Shown: positions 9,562 to 16,637 of the stretch, piece after piece | How positions within the stretch are numbered: position 1 is the stretch's first letter | How the letters are laid out: each line of letters opens with the position of its first letter | Program-made: the position numbers and the translations under genes | Source of the DNA: JAENVU01 sp963801105 | Lineage (GTDB): Bacteria; Actinomycetota; Acidimicrobiia; IMCC26256; JAENVU01 | DNA: 64,000 bases | Direction: 5' to 3' | Assembly (NCBI GenBank): GCA_963801105.1 | Contig: CAWDDH010000003.1 | Coordinates: forward strand, 1,178,001 to 1,242,000 | Notes under the pieces: generated by a model | Told to the model about the DNA's origin: nothing | The model's database searches: none | Seen by the model: the letters and a program-made list of their open reading frames with translations, nothing else

Positions 9562-10050
9562 CTAGTCGCGGAAGTTGGTGTACTGGAGCGGGAGGTCGAA
9601 GTTCTCGTCCTTCAGCGCCGCGATCACGGCCTGGAGGTCGTCGCGCTTCTTGCCCGTGACCCGGACCTGGTCGCCCTGGATCTGGTGCTGGACGCCCTTC
9701 TTGCCGAGGCCCTTGATGAACTTGCCGACCTGTCGGGCCTTCTCGTCGTTGATCCCCATGCGCAGCGTGACCGTCTGGCGCACCGTGCCCTTGGCCGCCT
9801 CCTCGACGCCGCCGTAGTCGAGCGCCTTCAGCGAGACGTGGCGCTTGACCATCTTCTCCTCGAGGACCTGACGCAGCGCCTGGAGCCGCGGCTCGGACTC
9901 GGTGTGCAGCTCGATGGTCTGCTCCTTCAGCTCCACGGAGCTGTCGGTCCCCTTGAAGTCGAAGCGCTGTGAGATCTCGCGGGCGGCCTGGTCGACCGCG
10001 TTGCGGACCTCCTGCATGTCGAGCTCGGACACGACATCGAAACTGGGCAT
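9562..10050 (-). CDS. YajQ family nucleotide-binding protein
   Basis: The 162-residue protein begins MPSFDVVSELDMQEVRNAVD and contains FDFKGTDSS, the hallmark of the UPF0234/YajQ family, over its full usual length. Members bind nucleotides, and some bind cyclic di-GMP and act as effectors together with a transcription factor. Its role here is unknown. It is convergent with htpX (48 bases between stops), and its start faces tRNA-Tyr 53 bases away, so the two promoters must share that short region. Confidence 0.92.
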   Translation of the reverse strand: MPSFDVVSELDMQEVRNAVDQAAREISQRFDFKGTDSSVELKEQTIELHTESEPRLQALRQVLEEKMVKRHVSLKALDYGGVEEAAKGTVRQTVTLRMGINDEKARQVGKFIKGLGKKGVQHQIQGDQVRVTGKKRDDLQAVIAALKDENFDLPLQYTNFRD

Positions 10051-10103
10051 GACGAGGACAACTCCGTGAAAGAGGGTCTACAGGGCCTTGCTACTGTACG
10101 CCC

Positions 10104-10187
10104 GGGTCCGTACCCGAGAGGCCAAAGGGAACTGGCTGTAAACCAGTTGCGCAAGCTACGGGGGTTCGAATCCCTCCGGGCCCACCA
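10104..10187 (+). tRNA. tRNA-Tyr (GTA)
   Basis: A class II cloverleaf folds here: acceptor strand GGGTCCG (10104-10110) pairs with CGGGCCC (10177-10183), the anticodon loop CTGTAAA gives GTA, there is a long variable arm, and the T loop reads GTTCGAATC. The 3' ACCA is encoded at 10184-10187. A TACTGT hexamer at 10092-10097 is a candidate -10 box just before the gene. Confidence 0.95.
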
Positions 10188-10249
10188 CCCGTCCCGCTCC
10201 GCTCGGCGAGTCGCGGGGCGATCCACGAACGACGTGCCGGCCCGCCGGG

Positions 10250-10744
10250 TCAGATCATCCTCTGCATCACGACGACGTCGAGCCAGCGACCGAGCTTGCG
10301 GCCGACCTCGTGCTCGGTGCCCACGATCTCGAACCCGCAGCGCCGGTGCAGCGAGATCGACGCGTCGTGACCGCCGACGATCCGCGCGATCACCGAGTGG
10401 TAGCCGTAGCTCTGGGCGAGGCGCAGCAGCTCCGACAGGATCTGGTGGCCGATGCCGGCACCCCGCTGGTCCGAGCGCACGTACACCGAGTCCTCGACCG
10501 TGGTGCGGTACGCCGGACGCTCCTTGTACGGCGAGAGCGAGCCGAAGCCGACGACGGCACCGGTCTCGTCGACGGCGACCACGGCCGGGTGGCCGCCGCT
10601 GTGCTCGGCGATCCAGGCCCGCTGGTCCTCGAGGCTCCGGGGCACCAGGTCGAAGGTGACGGTCGACCCGGCGACCTCGACGTTGTAGATCGCCTGGAGC
10701 GCCCCGGCGTCGGCGATCGTGGCGGAGCGGAGGGTGGTCGGCAC
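10250..10744 (-). CDS. GNAT N-acetyltransferase, phosphinothricin acetyltransferase-like
   Basis: The 164-residue protein matches the PPT/methionine sulfoximine acetyltransferase group of the GNAT fold: an IYN segment near the start, acetyl-CoA loop QRGAGIGHQ in the middle, then SISLHRRCGF and the C-terminal KLGRWLDVVVMQ. These enzymes N-acetylate small amino-acid-like toxins using acetyl-CoA in the cytoplasm. I chose the GTG at 10744 rather than an upstream extension because a TACCTT -10 box ends 7 bases before it and the -35 lies within the longer reading, so the message is probably leaderless. The gene stands alone between tRNA genes, facing them. Confidence 0.82.
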   Translation of the reverse strand: MPTTLRSATIADAGALQAIYNVEVAGSTVTFDLVPRSLEDQRAWIAEHSGGHPAVVAVDETGAVVGFGSLSPYKERPAYRTTVEDSVYVRSDQRGAGIGHQILSELLRLAQSYGYHSVIARIVGGHDASISLHRRCGFEIVGTEHEVGRKLGRWLDVVVMQRMI

Positions 10745-10780
10745 GACCCGGAAGGTATCGGAACGGGCCCAGGTTGCTAA
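10745..10780 (-). promoter_or_regulatory. Leaderless promoter of the GNAT gene
   Basis: On the minus strand, TTAGCA (10775-10780) and TACCTT (10752-10757) are separated by 17 bases, and the GTG start begins 7 bases after the -10 box. This spacing puts the transcription start at or next to the start codon. It is a prediction from spacing and consensus. Confidence 0.5.
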
Positions 10781-10816
10781 CCTCTCCGGGTTCGGTCCGG
10801 ATCGGGCCGGCACCAC

Positions 10817-10889
10817 GCCCCCTTAGCTCAGTCGGCAGAGCACTTCCATGGTAAGGAAGGGGTCTACGGTTCAAGTCCGTAAGGGGGCT
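10817..10889 (+). tRNA. tRNA-Thr (GGT)
   Basis: The acceptor strands GCCCCCT and AGGGGGC pair fully, the anticodon stem CTTCC/GGAAG closes the loop ATGGTAA (anticodon GGT), and the T loop is GTTCAAGTC. CCA is not encoded. The order tRNA-Thr, tRNA-Met, rpmG, tRNA-Trp, secE, nusG is common around this ribosomal locus in bacteria. Confidence 0.95.
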
Positions 10890-10957
10890 CCGACGCAGCG
10901 TCGGGGTCGGTGACCCTGGCGACGCGTGGATCGCGGTCCAGCCCTGGTGCCGCACCC

Positions 10958-11031
10958 GGCGGGATAGCTCAGCTGGTCAGAGCGCACGGCTCATAATCGT
11001 GAGGTCGAGGGTTCGATCCCCTCTCCCGCTA
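10958..11031 (+). tRNA. tRNA-Met (CAT)
   Basis: The cloverleaf runs from GGCGGGA to TCCCGCT plus discriminator A; the first pair is G-T. The anticodon loop CTCATAA gives CAT, and the T loop is GTTCGATCC. This is an elongator-type tRNA. A lysidine-modified isoleucine tRNA also has CAT, but the position next to tRNA-Thr and rpmG favours Met. Confidence 0.9.
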
Positions 11032-11095
11032 CTCATTATCGTTCCCGAACGGTCTCCGGACCTTCGGGGGCAGAAGATCACTCCCCCGGTTGTCC

Positions 11096-11189
11096 AAGAC
11101 CCGAGCCCGAAGCGTGAGCAGAGGGCGAGCCGCGGAGTGAACGGCCGCGAGGCGGGTATCCCCGCCGAGCAGAGAACGGAGCAATGGAG
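11096..11189 (+). repeat. Structured translation-gene leader repeat, copy A (rpmG)
   Basis: This stretch is close to 90 percent identical by eye to the leader of tuf (27826-27918). It contains a conserved GCCGCGGAGTGA block, a GGCGGG/CCCGCC hairpin (11151-11166) and GAACGGAGCAAT just before the start codon. Related versions stand before rplK and rplA. It ends with the ribosome site GGAG. Confidence 0.7.
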
Positions 11190-11351
11190 ATGGCGTCGGA
11201 CAAGCGGCTCAAGGTGACCCTCGCCTGCGAGGAGTGCAAGCGCAGGAACTACATCACCAAGAAGAACAAGAACAACGACCGCGAGCGGATCGAGATGAAG
11301 AAGTACTGCCGTTTCGACCGTCGCCACACCCTGCACAAGGAGACCCGCTGA
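11190..11351 (+). CDS. rpmG: 50S ribosomal protein L33 (bL33)
   Basis: The 53-residue protein carries LACEECKRRNYITKKN and ends HTLHKETR, clear for bL33 of the large subunit. The first cysteine pair (C-x2-C) is kept, but the second is C-x2-D (CRFD), so zinc binding may be lost or altered. Two in-frame ATGs exist, at 11184 and 11190. I chose the second because it aligns exactly with the starts of tuf and rplK behind the shared leader (GAACGGAGCAAT, four more bases, then ATGGCG). A strong hairpin terminator follows the stop. Confidence 0.93.
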   Translation: MASDKRLKVTLACEECKRRNYITKKNKNNDRERIEMKKYCRFDRRHTLHKETR

Positions 11352-11356
11352 CCGCC

Positions 11357-11376
11357 GGGGCGTTTCGCGCCCCTTT
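11357..11376 (+). terminator. Rho-independent terminator after rpmG
   Basis: GGGGCG and CGCCCC form a stem with loop TTTCG, followed by TTT, starting 5 bases after the rpmG stop. It separates rpmG from the sigma factor gene. Confidence 0.65.
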
Positions 11377-11474
11377 CGTCCGCCGTGTCCGTCGGCTGCC
11401 CGGCGATCTCGCCCGCCCGACGTAACCTCGTCCCACCCCGACCGGTCTGATCCCCGCTTCGGAACGGAGCATCC

Positions 11475-12038
11475 ATGGTGGACGAGACCCAGCTGATCCG
11501 AGCGGCCCAGACCGGCGATCGCGCCGCGTTCGACGAGCTGGTCCGGCGGACCTACACCGACCTCTTCACCCTGGCGGTCCGACTGACCGGCAACGAGGAG
11601 GACGCACGCGACGTGGTCCAGGACGCGTACCTGCGAGCGTGGAAGGGGATCGGCGGGTTCCGCGGTGACGCGGCGCTCTCGACCTGGCTCTATCGCATCA
11701 CGGCGAACTGCGCGTCGACGCACCTGTCGCGTCGGCGTCGGACCCGGACCGAGCCGTTCGCGCCCGGCTTCGATCCGGCAGAGCTCCGGGGCGACCTCCA
11801 GCCCGAGTCGATGACCGAGTCGACCCTCGACCTCGAGCGGATCGGTCGGGCCGTGGACGAGCTGCCGCCCAAGCTCCGCGCGGTGGTCGTGCTCCGGGAC
11901 GTCTACGGGCTCACCCACGAGGCGATCGCCACCGAGCTCGGGATCTCGGTATCGGCGGCGAAGGTCCGGCTGCACCGGGCCCGGAAGCGCCTGCGCGACG
12001 CGGTGTTCGAGGAGAAGGGAGCGGCCCGTGCGGTATGA
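11475..12038 (+). CDS. ECF-family RNA polymerase sigma factor
   Basis: The 187-residue protein has the two sigma domains of extracytoplasmic-function factors. Sigma2 covers about 5-90 with DARDVVQDAYLRAWKG and STWLYRITANCA; a linker of about 35 residues follows; sigma4 covers about 120-180 with LPPKLRAVVVLRDVYGL and the helix-turn-helix TELGISVSAAKVRLHRAR. It recruits RNA polymerase to a special promoter set. The ATG at 11475 follows GGAACGGAGC. It overlaps the next gene by 11 bases, a typical sigma/anti-sigma arrangement. A TAACCT hexamer at 11423-11428 is a possible -10 box. Confidence 0.92.
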   Translation: MVDETQLIRAAQTGDRAAFDELVRRTYTDLFTLAVRLTGNEEDARDVVQDAYLRAWKGIGGFRGDAALSTWLYRITANCASTHLSRRRRTRTEPFAPGFDPAELRGDLQPESMTESTLDLERIGRAVDELPPKLRAVVVLRDVYGLTHEAIATELGISVSAAKVRLHRARKRLRDAVFEEKGAARAV

Positions 12039-12390
12039 GGACGTCGCCGATGTGTTGCCGGGCCTGGTCGACGGCACCGCGGAGGTCGACGAGCGCACCC
12101 GTGCGTTCATCGAGTCCGACCTGCGCTGCCAGGCCGAGCTCGCCCGGTACCGTCGCCTGCTCCGCGGGCTCGGGACCCTGCGCGCCACCTATCTCGAGCC
12201 CGCGCCCGGCGGGCTGGCCCAGACCCTGAACGCCCTGGCCGCCGACGGAGAGCGACGCGTCGCGCGCTCGATCCTCACCGGGCGGCGCGTGGTCGTGGCG
12301 GGCGCCGCGCTGGGTGGCGCGGCCGTCGCCGGCGCCGCGACCGCGGCGCTGTTCGCGGCCCGCTCGCGCCGCCGCCTGCTCGCCGGCTGA
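12028..12390 (+). CDS. Putative anti-sigma factor, single-pass membrane protein
   Basis: The 120-residue protein starts with GTG inside the sigma gene and so is translationally coupled to it. The N-terminal half resembles small anti-sigma domains (VADVLPGLVDGTAEVDERTR then an E/R-rich helix), and an alanine/valine-rich helix near residues 88-110 should cross the membrane, ending in a basic tail. It has only one cysteine in the N-terminal region and no HxxxCxxC zinc motif, so it would be a non-ZAS type. The anti-sigma role rests on position and layout, not on a recognised domain. Confidence 0.65.
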   Translation: MRYEDVADVLPGLVDGTAEVDERTRAFIESDLRCQAELARYRRLLRGLGTLRATYLEPAPGGLAQTLNALAADGERRVARSILTGRRVVVAGAALGGAAVAGAATAALFAARSRRRLLAG

Positions 12391-12475
12391 GCGGGGCCCG
12401 CACCGGCGGCAGAGCCGGGGTGAGATCTCCGGGGGCGTGCGGCTAGGCTCGACGGTCCGGTCCCCGCGCGCCCGG

Positions 12476-12549
12476 AGGGCAGTAGCTCAATTTGGCAGAG
12501 CTCCGGTCTCCAAAACCGGCGGTTGGGGGTTCGAGTCCCTCCTGCCCTG
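12476..12549 (+). tRNA. tRNA-Trp (CCA)
   Basis: AGGGCAG and CTGCCCT form the acceptor stem, CCGGT/ACCGG closes the anticodon loop CTCCAAA (anticodon CCA), and the T loop reads GTTCGAGTC. CCA is not encoded. TAGGCT at 12444-12449 is a candidate -10 box. Immediately before secE, this is a widely conserved location. Confidence 0.95.
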
Positions 12550-12595
12550 CTCCGAAGACGACCAACCCGGGACCTGTCCCAGGAAGGCCCCAGCG

Positions 12596-12880
12596 GTGAC
12601 ACAACAGAACCGACAGATGCGGCGGATGGCCCAGAAGCAGGGGGCCGACAAGCCGCGCGCGCCGGAACGTCGGCCGACGAACCCCACGCGCACCGAGCGC
12701 ACGGGACCGCGTCAGTTCTTCGCCGAGGTCCAGGGCGAGTTGCGCAAGGTCGCGTGGCCGACTCGCAGCGAGGTCATCAACTCCACCATCATCGTGTTGA
12801 TCGCGGTCGTCGTGATGACCGCACTGATCTTCGCCGCCGACTACGTCTTCGCCAAGGGCGTCCTCTTCCTCTACGACTGA
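12596..12880 (+). CDS. secE: Preprotein translocase subunit SecE
   Basis: The 94-residue protein has a basic, flexible N-terminal half, the conserved amphipathic segment EVQGELRKVAWPTRSEV and a single C-terminal helix, exactly the single-span form of SecE. It stabilises SecY in the protein-export channel. The GTG at 12596 follows AGGAAGG and gives a normal length. It is followed after 4 bases by nusG, as in most bacteria. Confidence 0.95.
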   Translation: MTQQNRQMRRMAQKQGADKPRAPERRPTNPTRTERTGPRQFFAEVQGELRKVAWPTRSEVINSTIIVLIAVVVMTALIFAADYVFAKGVLFLYD

Positions 12881-12884
12881 GCCA

Positions 12885-13703
12885 ATGACTGACGACGACT
12901 TCACGGATGCCGCCGCGCCCGCCGCGGGCGACGGCGCCCCGGAACCGCTAGCCGATACTCCTGGACCGGATGCCGCCCCGGCGCCCGACCCGACCCCAGG
13001 CCCCGACGCGTCCGCGGACGCGTCCGCCGCGCCGGTCGGGGAGGTCGAGGACGAGACCGTGATCGTCGAGGAGGTCGTGCTCCCCGCCGACGCGGAGATG
13101 GTCGAGGTCGACGTCGAAGACGACGACGAGCCCGTCGTGGCCGAGCCCAGCCCGTACGACCGTCCGGGCCGGTGGTACGTCGTGCACACCTACGCCGGCT
13201 ACGAGAACAAGGTGAAGCAGAACCTGGCCAGCCGGGTGCGCTCGATGAACGTCGAGGAGCGGATCTTCGAGGTCGTCATCCCGATGGAGGACGTCATCGA
13301 GTTCAAGAACGGCCGCAAGGTGGTCGTGCAGAAGAAGGTCTGGCCCGGCTACCTGCTGATCCGGGTGCTCCTCGATGACGACTCGTGGTACGTCGTGCGC
13401 AACACCCCCGGAGTCACCGGATTCGTGGGGAGCGGTGCCAAGCCGACCCCGCTCACCCGCCGGGAGGTCGAGGAGTGGCTGGGCAAGGGCGAGACCCCCG
13501 AAGGGGTGCAGGAGAAGAAGGTCCGACCGCGGCTCGAGTACGAGATCAGCGAGCAGGTCCGGGTCACCTCCGGTCCGTTCGCGGACTTCAACGGCGCGAT
13601 CAGCGAGATCGACGTGGACCGTTCGAAGCTCAAGGTGCTCGTGAACATCTTCGGCCGGGAGACCCCGGTCGAGCTCGAGTTCGGCCAGGTGGCCAAGCTG
13701 TAG
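12885..13703 (+). CDS. nusG: Transcription termination/antitermination protein NusG
   Basis: The 272-residue protein has a NusG N-terminal domain starting near residue 96 (WYVVHTYAGYENKV) and a C-terminal KOW domain (VRVTSGPFADFNGAI). It binds RNA polymerase and links it to Rho or to ribosomal S10. The first 90 or so residues are an added tail rich in Ala, Pro, Asp and Glu, with long acidic runs. Acidic extensions are known in actinobacterial NusG, but this one is long. The ATG stands 4 bases after secE. Confidence 0.95.
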   Translation: MTDDDFTDAAAPAAGDGAPEPLADTPGPDAAPAPDPTPGPDASADASAAPVGEVEDETVIVEEVVLPADAEMVEVDVEDDDEPVVAEPSPYDRPGRWYVVHTYAGYENKVKQNLASRVRSMNVEERIFEVVIPMEDVIEFKNGRKVVVQKKVWPGYLLIRVLLDDDSWYVVRNTPGVTGFVGSGAKPTPLTRREVEEWLGKGETPEGVQEKKVRPRLEYEISEQVRVTSGPFADFNGAISEIDVDRSKLKVLVNIFGRETPVELEFGQVAKL

Positions 13704-13793
13704 CGGGACCGACGAGACTGTCGGGTCTCCCGGGTGTCCCGGCTCCAGCCGGTGTCATCGGGCGAGGCCTGCCAGAGCGACAAACGCGGCCGC

Positions 13794-13929
13794 GTGCAGC
13801 ACGCGCACGGAGCTTGCGGAGTGCGCACCGCGGAGTGAGTGGCCGCGGGACGAGTCCCGTGAGTCGCGATCAGATCAGACGAACAGATGCGGTCCGGCAC
13901 GCCGTCCCGCAACGAACGGAGCAATCAAG
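13794..13929 (+). repeat. Structured translation-gene leader repeat, copy C (rplK)
   Basis: The leader shares the CCGCGGAGTGAGTGGCCGCG block and the terminal CAACGAACGGAGCAAT with the tuf leader. It has its own stem CGGGA/TCCCG (13846-13859) in the same place and about 50 extra bases before the ribosome site. A short reading frame GTG-to-TGA (13794-13838, 14 codons plus stop) ends at the conserved GCGGAGTGA, as in the tuf leader; whether it is translated is unknown. Confidence 0.6.
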
Positions 13930-14355
13930 ATGGCGAAGAAGAAGCTCGCCGCAGTGGTGAAGATCCAGATCCAGGCCGGTGCGGCGACGCCCGCGCCGCC
14001 GGTCGGGACCGCGCTCGGCCCCCACGGCATCAACATCATGGACTTCTGCAAGGCGTACAACGCCGCGACCGAGAACCAGCGGGGCCAGATCATCCCCGTC
14101 GACATCTCGATCTACGAGGACCGCACCTTCACCTTCATCACCAAGACGCCGCCGACGCCGTTCCTGCTCCGCCAGGCGGCGGGCATCGAGAAGGGCAGCG
14201 GCCTCACGCCGCGGGAGAAGGCGGGCAAGGTGACCCGAGCGCAGGTCCAGGCGATCGCCGAGCAGAAGATGCCGGACCTCAACGCGATCGACCTCGAGGG
14301 TGCGATGGCCCAGGTCGAGGGAACCGCCCGATCCATGGGCATCGACGTCGTCTGA
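13930..14355 (+). CDS. rplK: 50S ribosomal protein L11 (uL11)
   Basis: The 141-residue protein is full length, with the N-terminal proline-rich rim (PAPPVGTALG) and the C-terminal rRNA-binding domain (TPREKAGKVTRAQ). L11 forms the GTPase-associated centre with 23S rRNA and is required for the RelA-type stringent response. It begins the rplK-rplA pair, although here a 155-base gap with a hairpin leader separates it from rplA. Confidence 0.97.
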   Translation: MAKKKLAAVVKIQIQAGAATPAPPVGTALGPHGINIMDFCKAYNAATENQRGQIIPVDISIYEDRTFTFITKTPPTPFLLRQAAGIEKGSGLTPREKAGKVTRAQVQAIAEQKMPDLNAIDLEGAMAQVEGTARSMGIDVV

Positions 14356-14468
14356 CCGAGTATCGACCTGCCCGTGGAGCACCTCGCCCGGGACCACAGG
14401 TGACCGAGGGACCGATCCGGCGTCGTAGCGGAGCGGAGACGCACCGAGCTCCGCACGACCCGAAGGGC

Positions 14469-14510
14469 GGCGCCGGGTATCCCGGCGCCGAGTAGGGAGC
14501 GACCGACAAG
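14469..14510 (+). repeat. Structured translation-gene leader repeat, copy D (rplA)
   Basis: A perfect 9-base stem GGCGCCGGG/CCCGGCGCC with loop TAT (14469-14489) is followed by GAGTAGGGAGCGACCGACAAG and the ATG. The loop TAT and the following GAG resemble the rpmG and tuf leaders, but the upstream conserved block is absent. This is the most divergent copy. Confidence 0.45.
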
Positions 14511-15233
14511 ATGGCCAAGCACGGCAAGCAGTACACCGACGCGACCAAGCGATTCGACCGTGAGCGGCTCCACCAGCCCGCGGAGGCGATCGACCTGGTC
14601 AAGAACCTCGCTCCGGCCAAGTTCGACGAGACGGTCGAGGCGGCCTTCCGGCTCGGGGTCGATCCCCGCAAGGCCGACCAGATGCTGCGGGGCACGGTGT
14701 CGCTGCCCCAGGGCACCGGCAAGAGCGTGCGGGTCGCGGTGTTCGCCCAGGGTGACGCCGCCCGCGCCGCCGAGGAGGCCGGCGCGGACATCGTCGGGGC
14801 CGACGACCTCGTGAGCCGGGTGGAGGGCGGTTTCATGGACTTCGACGTCGCCATCGCCACGCCGGACCTCATGGGCCAGGTGGGCAAGCTGGGCCGCGTG
14901 CTCGGTCCCCGCGGTCTGATGCCGAACCCGAAGACCGGCACGGTGACGCCCGACGTGGCCAGGGCCGTGGGCGAGTTCAAGGCCGGCAAGGTGGAGTACC
15001 GGACCGATCGGTACGGCAACGTCCACGTGCCGCTCGGGAAGGTCAGCTTCGGGGCCGACGCGCTCGCGGAGAACTACCTCGCCGTGCACGACGAGCTGAT
15101 GCGGGCCAAGCCGGCCTCGGCGAAGGGCCGCTACGTGAAGGGCATCAGCATCTCGTCCACGATGGGCCCAGGGGTCCGGATCGACCCGGCACACGGCCGC
15201 CCCGAGGAGCACGCCGGCGGCGCGACCGGCTAG
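14511..15233 (+). CDS. rplA: 50S ribosomal protein L1 (uL1)
   Basis: The 240-residue protein includes the conserved core KVGKLGRVLGPRGLMPNPK-like segment (here GQVGKLGRVLGPRGLMPNP near residue 125) and TGTVTPDVARAV. L1 forms the mobile stalk that helps move deacylated tRNA out of the ribosome and usually represses its own operon. The ATG at 14511 is preceded by AGGGAGCGACC. Confidence 0.97.
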   Translation: MAKHGKQYTDATKRFDRERLHQPAEAIDLVKNLAPAKFDETVEAAFRLGVDPRKADQMLRGTVSLPQGTGKSVRVAVFAQGDAARAAEEAGADIVGADDLVSRVEGGFMDFDVAIATPDLMGQVGKLGRVLGPRGLMPNPKTGTVTPDVARAVGEFKAGKVEYRTDRYGNVHVPLGKVSFGADALAENYLAVHDELMRAKPASAKGRYVKGISISSTMGPGVRIDPAHGRPEEHAGGATG

Positions 15234-15260
15234 GGTCCGCTCCCGAAACGAGATCTTTCC

Positions 15261-15364
15261 GCCGCAGACCTTCGGTCGCCCTCCGGGGCGGTAATGGGCC
15301 CATCGCCCGCCGGACGAGGCGATCCTGACCGACCCCGCTCGGGTTCGTCGGTGTCGACTGCGGC
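15261..15364 (+). promoter_or_regulatory. L10-type leader RNA before rplJ
   Basis: GCCGCAG (15261-15267) pairs perfectly with CTGCGGC (15358-15364), closing a region with several internal hairpins: GACC/GGTC, GCCC/GGGC and ATCGCC/GGCGAT. In many bacteria the L10(L12)4 complex binds such a multi-branch leader upstream of rplJ and represses translation. Position and architecture fit; the exact protein contact motif was not verified. Confidence 0.6.
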
Positions 15365-15394
15365 CCCGGACCGAGTGAGAGGAAGTCAGGCATC

Positions 15395-16060
15395 GTGGCC
15401 AGACCCGAGAAGGTGGCCCTCGTCACCGAGATCCGCGAGCGACTCGCGGACGCCGACGCGGCCGTGCTGACCGAGTACCGGGGGCTCAAGGTGAGCGAGC
15501 TCGCCGCCCTGCGCGGCTCGCTGCGTCCGGCCGGCACCGACTTCAAGATCTACAAGAACACCCTGGCCCGGCGGGCGGCCGAGGAGGCGGGGCTCTCCGA
15601 GCTGATCCCGATGCTCGAAGGCCCCACCGCGATCGCCTTCGTCAAGGGCGACGCCGTGATCGCGGCCAAGGCGCTGCGAGACTTCGGTCGGACCAACCAG
15701 GCCCTCGTCGTCAAGGGTGGCCTGCTCGGCACGAAGATCCTCGTGTCGTCCGACGTCGCCGCGCTCGCCGAGGTGGCCCCCCGCGACGAGCTGCTCGCCC
15801 GGCTGGCCGGTGGGTTCCAGGCGCCGATGGTCAAGGCGGCGGGCCTGTTCCAGGCGTTCACGCGCAACATGGCCTACGGCCTCAAGGCCCTGATCGACCA
15901 GCGGATCGAGGCCGGCGAGACCCCACCGGCACCCGAAGCCGCCGCGACCGATGAGGCGGCGACCGAAACTGCGGTCGCCGAGGCTCCGAGCGAGACCGAG
16001 GCCGGCGACGCGCCGGCCGAGACCGAGACCGCATCCGACGCGCCTGCGTCGGACGCCTGA
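15395..16060 (+). CDS. rplJ: 50S ribosomal protein L10 (uL10)
   Basis: The 221-residue protein starts with ARPEKVALVTEIRERL and has the typical YRGLKVSELAALR segment, so its first 170 residues are an ordinary L10, the base of the L7/L12 stalk. The last 45 residues are an added low-complexity tail of Ala, Thr, Glu and Pro, likely disordered. The GTG at 15395 follows GAGAGGAAG. rplL comes 27 bases later. Confidence 0.95.
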   Translation: MARPEKVALVTEIRERLADADAAVLTEYRGLKVSELAALRGSLRPAGTDFKIYKNTLARRAAEEAGLSELIPMLEGPTAIAFVKGDAVIAAKALRDFGRTNQALVVKGGLLGTKILVSSDVAALAEVAPRDELLARLAGGFQAPMVKAAGLFQAFTRNMAYGLKALIDQRIEAGETPPAPEAAATDEAATETAVAEAPSETEAGDAPAETETASDAPASDA

Positions 16061-16087
16061 TCCGACCAAGAGAAAAGGGACACCGAA

Positions 16088-16480
16088 ATGGCGATGAGCA
16101 CCGACGAGCTCCTGGACGTCTTCAAGAACATGACGGTCCTCGAGCTGAACGACTTCCTGAAGGCGTTCGAGGACGAGTTCGGCGTGACCGCCGCCGCCCC
16201 TGTGGCGGTCGCGGCGGCCGGGGCTGCTCCGGCTGGTGGTGGCGGCGAGGCCGCGGCTGCCGAGGAGAAGGACGAGTTCGACGTGGTCCTGGCCGCGGCG
16301 GGCGACAAGAAGATCCAGGTCATCAAGGAGGTCCGTTCGCTCACGAGCCTCGGGCTGAAGGAGGCCAAGGAGCTCGTCGACAACGCGCCGAAGCCGGTGC
16401 TGGAGAAGGCCTCCAAGGAGGATGCCGAGAAGGCCAAGGCGGCCCTCGAAGGCGCCGGCGCCACCGTCGAGCTCAAGTAA
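16088..16480 (+). CDS. rplL: 50S ribosomal protein L7/L12 (bL12)
   Basis: The 130-residue protein has the N-terminal dimerisation helices (LLDVFKNMTVLELNDFLKAF), an Ala/Gly hinge near 37-55 and the factor-binding C-terminal domain (KIQVIKEVRSLTSLGLKEAK). It recruits translation GTPases such as EF-Tu and EF-G. ATG codons at 16088 and 16094 are both possible; the first is closer to AAAAGGGA. Confidence 0.96.
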   Translation: MAMSTDELLDVFKNMTVLELNDFLKAFEDEFGVTAAAPVAVAAAGAAPAGGGGEAAAAEEKDEFDVVLAAAGDKKIQVIKEVRSLTSLGLKEAKELVDNAPKPVLEKASKEDAEKAKAALEGAGATVELK

Positions 16481-16529
16481 TCCAGCTCGACTTCCCAGGG
16501 GTTTTCCCCCCTTCGGGCATTCGAGATCC

Positions 16530-16564
16530 TTGACCTGTCGGGGGAGGATTTGTATCCTCCCCCG
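16530..16564 (+). promoter_or_regulatory. Candidate promoter overlapping a perfect hairpin, rplL-rpoB gap
   Basis: TTGACC (16530-16535) and TATCCT (16553-16558) are 17 bases apart, a good sigma-70-type promoter. The same bases form a perfect 11-base stem: CGGGGGAGGAT (16539-16549) and ATCCTCCCCCG (16554-16564) with loop TTGT. There is no T-run after it, so it is not a classic terminator. It could be an RNA processing hairpin (E. coli cuts here with RNase III) or an operator. Confidence 0.5.
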
Positions 16565-16607
16565 GTCTGGCGGCGCCCCCCTGGGGTGACCGCCTGGATT
16601 GGTGTGC

Positions 16608-16637
16608 TTGAAGACTCGTGCGCGCGGCGGTTATGAT
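16608..16637 (+). promoter_or_regulatory. Candidate rpoB promoter
   Basis: TTGAAG (16608-16613) and TATGAT (16632-16637) are separated by 18 bases. Transcription would start near 16644, giving about 90 bases of leader before the TTG start of rpoB. The -10 is close to consensus, which is unusual in such GC-rich DNA. Confidence 0.5.

Noticed and set aside
10100..10181. tRNA-Tyr starting at 10100 with stem GCCCGGG/TCCGGGC
   Set aside because: The stem pairs, but it leaves the wrong spacing to the D arm and no proper 3' ACCA. Starting at 10104 gives correct spacing and an encoded CCA.
16487..16520. Terminator after rplL (GGGG-TTTT-CCCC)
   Set aside because: The stem is only four pairs and no T-run follows, so it was not called as a terminator.
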